From: Prinia subflava
Taxonomy: Eukaryota > Chordata > Aves > Passeriformes > Cisticolidae
Reading direction: 5' to 3'
Length of the DNA: 64,000 nt
Assembly: GCF_021018805.1 (NCBI RefSeq)
Contig: NW_026960607.1
Span: 2,668,501-2,732,500 of the forward strand
This document shows positions 59,901-64,000 of the stretch, piece after piece. The notes beneath the pieces were generated by a model. The model saw only the letters and a program-made list of their open reading frames with translations, did not search any database and was not told where the DNA came from. The translations under genes and the position numbers were made by a program. Every line of letters begins with the position of its first letter. Positions within the stretch are counted from its first letter, which is position 1.

Positions 59901-60710
59901 TGAATGTATACGTGATGTGTTTCAAACTGTAATCCAACTCCCATTGAAGTCCATGGCAATGCTGCCATCAATTCCTACGGTGCAGAAGTGGACTTAAAAT
60001 GAGCTATCAGATGTTTCACTTATCTAAATTGTCACAGCTTGAAAACTGTAGTAAAGGACTGGTGGGGTTGTGGAATGACTGGAGGGTCTGTAAATGTAAT
60101 CAAAGAGACCAGATAGTGTTTGAGAAGCTGTTTCATCTCAATCTCTCATCTATGGAAACCTGATAGAATTTGTTTAGTACATTCTGGCATACAGAAATGC
60201 ACAGTCAAATGCAGTATTTAGATTGGCTCTTCAGAACAAAAGCAGACAGATGAATCGTTTTACAGTTAAGCAGCTACAATTCAGCAGTTTTAAGTTCTTC
60301 ACATTCTGTCACAAAACTCCTCAGGAAAAAGTCTCATTTGTAAACCATATCTAACTGGTTTTCTTATCTGTACAATTATAGAAGCATATATTTGTCTAGA
60401 GACTGAAAATACATGCTCTAATATTTATGGAGTGTTACAAATGAATGAAGACTATATCCTATGATATCTGGTTTAGTATAAAAATATTTTTCATATATTT
60501 AATCCTAATTTGTTGTTCAGAATTTCCAAGAATTATATAACAACTGATCTCAAATGGTGGCTGTTGTGAGGTTTTTTGTTTTTCCTTTTTTTTTGTTTTT
60601 TTCCATGAGTTTCTCTCAGCTTCTAAAATCCATTGTGACTAAATGCACTGAAAGGTTCACTAATCAACAAAAAAATGGATATTCTTTAAAAAAATCAGAC
60701 AAAATATGGA
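53930..60710. other. No gene seen; about 6.8 kb of AT-rich sequence
   Basis: No LTR, CR1 or gene recognised. It holds a 27-base T run at 57894-57920 and short A/T repeats. Confidence 0.5.
57894..57920. repeat. T homopolymer (27 bases)
   Basis: Uninterrupted T run after short TACGTAAA repeats. It could be the poly(A) tail of a reverse-strand retrocopy, but nothing recognisable follows it. Confidence 0.85.
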
Positions 60711-60716
60711 ACAAAT

Positions 60717-60839
60717 TATCACCGCGAGCCTAGCTGATAAGGACACACTCAGGAGACAGAGGTCTGGGTTCATGAGCAGCAGGGCAGGAGAACTTGCCCC
60801 TTATTTATTCTTCCTATTATATACTTCTAGCAAGGTGAC
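60717..60839 (-). repeat. Truncated second LTR of ERV-D
   Basis: Matches 61728-61850 with about four differences by eye. It retains R and U5 only; U3 is replaced by gag sequence at the deletion junction. Confidence 0.88.
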
Positions 60840-61611
60840 CCACATGCAGCGAAGGATGCGGCGGGGCGGGGCGGGCCGCAGTGGCAGGCAGCGGGGGCGT
60901 GGGCAGCGCCGCGTCCGCGACGGTGGCGGGCGGTGCCGGGGTGGACCACGCGGGCGGCAAGCCGCACGCTCCCAGCGGGCTGAGAGGGGAGGGGCCGGGC
61001 TGTGGCACCGTAGCAGCGGCGGGGCAGGCCGACGGCGGGGGTGGCGGGGGGGGACAGCAGCCACTGCAAGCGGCGGTGGAGACCCCGCTCTCGGCCGGGC
61101 TCGCGAGGGGCGGGGGGCAGTGCCGATGGAGCGGGGGCGGCGGCCAAGCCTCACCGGCTCCCCCCGTGCCCAGCGACCCGGGAAAAGGACCCAAAAAAAC
61201 CTCGCAGCCTTTCCAAAAACCCCGCTGGCCAGGTCCAACCCCCGATATGGGGGTGGGGGTCTCCTGCTCATCCCCTGCGTCAAAGCATTCATCGTCGGAA
61301 GCGATGGAACTGGCAGAGGAACCAGTTCTGCTGTCTGTCAAAAACCCAGAGTCTGCTTCCCAGTCTTCTCCAGTCTCTTTTGGAAGCAAGAAGACTGTCG
61401 TCCAGGTCCCTAAGAGAATTCCTGTATTATAATCTCCATCCAGGATGGATGAAAAAAGGCTTTTCCCCAGGGCTTTCCATGGGTTGATCGAGAGTGCTTT
61501 TTCAGCACTATAAAAAATTCCATATGTCTTTCCCCGAGCATAAAGTTCTCTTACGTGAATCTTGGCTAGGTCAGCATCACGGGACATCAGAAATGATTGC
61601 AGAAATTCCAT
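60840..61611 (-). pseudogene. gag: ERV-D gag, N-terminal fragment
   Basis: From ATG at 61611 (reverse), about 98 bases after the primer site, the frame gives a matrix-like domain of about 90 residues (KTYGIFY, then NPWKALG and GDYNTG). An acidic-serine stretch follows, then a long proline/alanine-rich part. Coding sequence runs straight into LTR sequence at 60840/60839, so capsid and nucleocapsid are missing. The 3' half is extremely GC- and CpG-rich, unlike the flanks. Assignment to class II ERV Gag rests on the matrix-like part and on the 6-bp target duplication. Confidence 0.75.
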
Positions 61612-61707
61612 TAGGAGTCATTCTTCTGAGAACATCGTGGGTTACTTCTGCAGCTGTGGAAGACAGATTTTTTCTTCTTTTTTCCTTGTCTCATGAGCTT
61701 GCAACTT

Positions 61708-61725
61708 GACCACGTGGGGGCGCCA
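61708..61725 (-). promoter_or_regulatory. ERV-D primer-binding site, probably tRNA-Lys type
   Basis: In reverse it reads TGGCGCCCCCACGTGGTC, two bases after the LTR. The first eight bases fit a tRNA-Lys primer site; the rest is close to, but shifted from, the tRNA-Lys(CUU) form. Confidence 0.65.
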
Positions 61726-61727
61726 GA

Positions 61728-62056
61728 TATCACTGCGAGCCTAGCTGATAAGGACACACTCAGGAGACAAAGGTCTGGGTTCATGAGCAGCAGGGCAGGA
61801 GAAGTTGCCCCTTGTTTATTCTTCCTATTATATACTTCTAGCAAGGTGACCATGGATTGGAGAGTTGACAGTCCCACCTCTCACCATATTGGTCAAGGGG
61901 ACTGTCACACAGTTTTGTTTGTCCCAGCATGGAATGTGAAAACAATGGCTATGTTTATAGAACATAGCTGGTGTTTATATGAAAAGAGTGTGAGAAGGTA
62001 CAAACCTTCTACTTAATATGAAACACTTAGTTATCTAGGAGAATCTCATGGCAACA
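61728..62056 (-). repeat. ERV-D 5' LTR
   Basis: In its own sense it starts TGTTGCCATGAGATT and ends CGCAGTGATA. Reverse-strand TATATAATAG lies only about ten bases before AATAAA (near 61815-61835), so R must be very short, as in MMTV-like viruses. Confidence 0.9.
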
Positions 62057-62062
62057 ACAAAT

Positions 62063-64000
62063 TTTAGTAATGTTAGGTATATTTGCTAGGTCAGTAAATA
62101 AAGTATGAAAGAAGTGTGATTTCATCATCTTTTGAAAGACTTAGAGACTTTAATGATGGAAGAGCTAATATGTGTATTGTGCATATTACCACAAGCTGTC
62201 AGCAAGTCATCTGCAGCAAGGTGGGAAGAGTTGCAGTGTATATGACATAGAAATGATCTTGTGATTGCCCAATGTTCTAAGCAAAAGATAGCTTTGACTT
62301 CACAGGTAAGCTCATAATATTTTCTTTGAATTTTGCCATTCTAAAAAGCAACGAACCAGTACAACAGTAATAATCAAAGCTTGGCCAGTTCACAGCATGT
62401 CTCTTCAACTGAATTGTGGTGAACTTAAAAGTTGCTGCTGTTATAGAAATTTTTTTTAATTTATCATAATATAGATGTCAGTGAATGAATTATCGAGATT
62501 ATTATTCAGCATCTTCCGGATTTGCCATATATTCTTTTCTGTTACTGAGTCAAATGTATTGCATGTGATTGATTGTGTTGACTTACAGCATTTGCCCTAT
62601 GTTTGTAATAACAGTTTTGTAAAATGATGAATAAATTATCTTTCTCCCCCTTTTTCCTTAGTTCTGAGCTATCAGCCTAAATTTCCTTCACACTTTGTGT
62701 CCTTCACCCAGATATGATTTTTCACAGTTATTCTAGCAGCAGTTCACTTCTCAGACTACCTTTCTTCTTGCTATCCTGTCCACTGTTGATTTAAAATGTT
62801 GACTGACAAAATTAAGTTCTTAAATTAGGATTGCTTTGTGTAGAAAATATTTCCTAGTAAAACTCTGCTATGGAAAAGTTAAAATTCTAGGAGCACCTGT
62901 ATTTCTTAGGGGAACTATATATTTTAGGGCTTTTGTTTGGTTTTTAGCATTGATGAATTGGTTGCAAAATGAAAGGAGTACACAGAACAATAATTTTTAA
63001 ATACTAGTCGTATATTTATGCCTGTAGTAGCAGGTACTGAACAAGATCTGTTTACTCACCTTAGCATGTAACATTTGTCCTATGAGCTAAGTTCCTGTGG
63101 CCAAGCAAAAAAGAGGAAGAAAAAATATTTCTCCTGAGTTTTTCAACTTTCCACCAGCCCTAATAAATGCTAATTGTAGTTTATAGGAGAAAACTTGTCT
63201 GAAAAATCCAGAATTTTTTATTATTCGGGTATTTTTCATATGTGAAAGAACACCCAATGCTTCTGGAGACGATTCTGTGTAAACTATTTGGTAGGATATT
63301 GAATGATGTAGGAAATAATCTAGAAAAGCAGTAACTTGAGCTTTTAACTGCTCATGAAGCTGCAGAGGGAAGTAACTGATAAGAATTAGACTTTTAAATA
63401 AATGACCAAGAAATTGTGAAATCATGGGACAGTATATATGAGAATCTGATAACATACTGTATGAGAAAGGTCATACAAGGAAACTATTTTATCAAGTTGA
63501 AAAGTTTGAAAGTTATAGTGGTTTACTTATGACACTGATAAAGGAAAAGCAAGAGGAAATATGGGCCTCAAATTTAGGTCAGCCAGCTGAAGGAAAATTG
63601 GCATTGATTCCTTAAAGGATGGAATCTGTAAGGTTGTCCTTAAGGCAATGCTTTACAGATTTCTTGTCACTGGGTGAAAAAAATGCCAGAAAACAATGCC
63701 AACAACTCCCCCAAAAGGAAACTGATGAAATCATCAGTGTGTTCTGATCTTGCGTTCTTAGTAGTAGTATCAGGTACATCTAAGCATAGAATATGACTTA
63801 CAAAGTTACATACAAGTAGCCTTTCTTGTTTTTTGTTTGTTTACAACTGTCATGAAGCAGTTCTAAGCATGCTGGGTAACAGTCTGAATTTGAGTGACTG
63901 CAATGCCGTCATGGGACAAAACCTGGACAGTAGGATTAACCTAAAGTTTTGGAAAAATTAGATGTACATTGATACTTTATTCTGGATAATGTCAAAGTAA
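62063..64000. other. No gene seen; AT-rich to the end of the window
   Basis: No recognised repeat; the longest frame (63087-63455, reverse) shows no domain. Confidence 0.55.

Larger units (their letters stand above)
60717..62056 (-). mobile_element. ERV-D: strongly deleted class II-like provirus, TSD ACAAAT
   Basis: Flanked by ACAAAT at 60711-60716 and 62057-62062. Reading in reverse: full 5' LTR (62056-61728), primer site, leader, part of gag, then an abrupt join to the last 123 bases of the second LTR (60839-60717). The rest of gag, pol, env and most of the 3' LTR are gone. LTRs are of the same family as the solo LTR at 17190-17516. Confidence 0.92.

Noticed and set aside
60881..61432. 183- and 235-codon forward frames opposite ERV-D gag
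   Set aside because: Glycine/arginine-rich readings of a very GC-rich strand; long frames are expected by chance there.

Overview
This window looks like bird nuclear DNA, most likely from a songbird. It carries CR1 LINE fragments and many LTR insertions of avian type, and no host exon I can recognise. The songbird placement rests on the look of the LTR families and is an inference. Nearly all coding capacity belongs to endogenous retroviruses (ERVs) and one CR1 remnant; the rest is AT-rich sequence in which I see no gene.

Layout. (1) 1-~3770: ERV-A, the decayed 3' half of a class II-like provirus (RNase H, integrase, env, 3' LTR), with a solo LTR inserted at 1027-1552. (2) 5418-11980: ERV-B, a complete class III (ERV-L) provirus with near-identical LTRs, a CTCAG target duplication, open gag and pol frames and no env. 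(3) 12605-25930: a cluster of solo LTRs, including a nested pair (17149-18012 containing 17190-17516), an inverted pair of 1.38 kb LTRs (18185-21054) and a less certain LTR-like unit with tandem repeats. (4) 29275-~37225: a layered nest, in which an old reverse-strand LTR was entered by a second reverse-strand LTR (29648-30270) and by ERV-C (30346-36938), a young class II provirus with two large internal deletions. (5) 38723-53923: two solo LTRs and three CR1 pieces in otherwise plain sequence. (6) 60717-62056: ERV-D, a reverse-strand provirus reduced to one LTR, a primer-binding site, part of gag and a piece of the second LTR.

How the parts work together. In ERV-B, gag and pro-pol share one reading frame separated by a single UAG. 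The sequence after it can fold as a stem-loop/pseudoknot, which suggests stop-codon readthrough. ERV-C keeps both LTRs, a perfect tRNA-Tyr primer site, a polypurine tract and much of gag, but lacks protease and reverse transcriptase, so it could only have moved with a helper's proteins or have lost them around integration. Six- or five-base target duplications were found for ERV-B, ERV-C, ERV-D and five solo LTRs, so those boundaries are firm.

The most unusual observations are the ERV-B readthrough structure and its hydrophobic Gag N-terminus; four evenly spaced CTCF-like motifs in 51-bp repeats of ERV-C gag; a row of four hairpins with related 8-base loops ending exactly at the ERV-C LTR edge; and LTR families that end in GTGATA instead of the usual CA.
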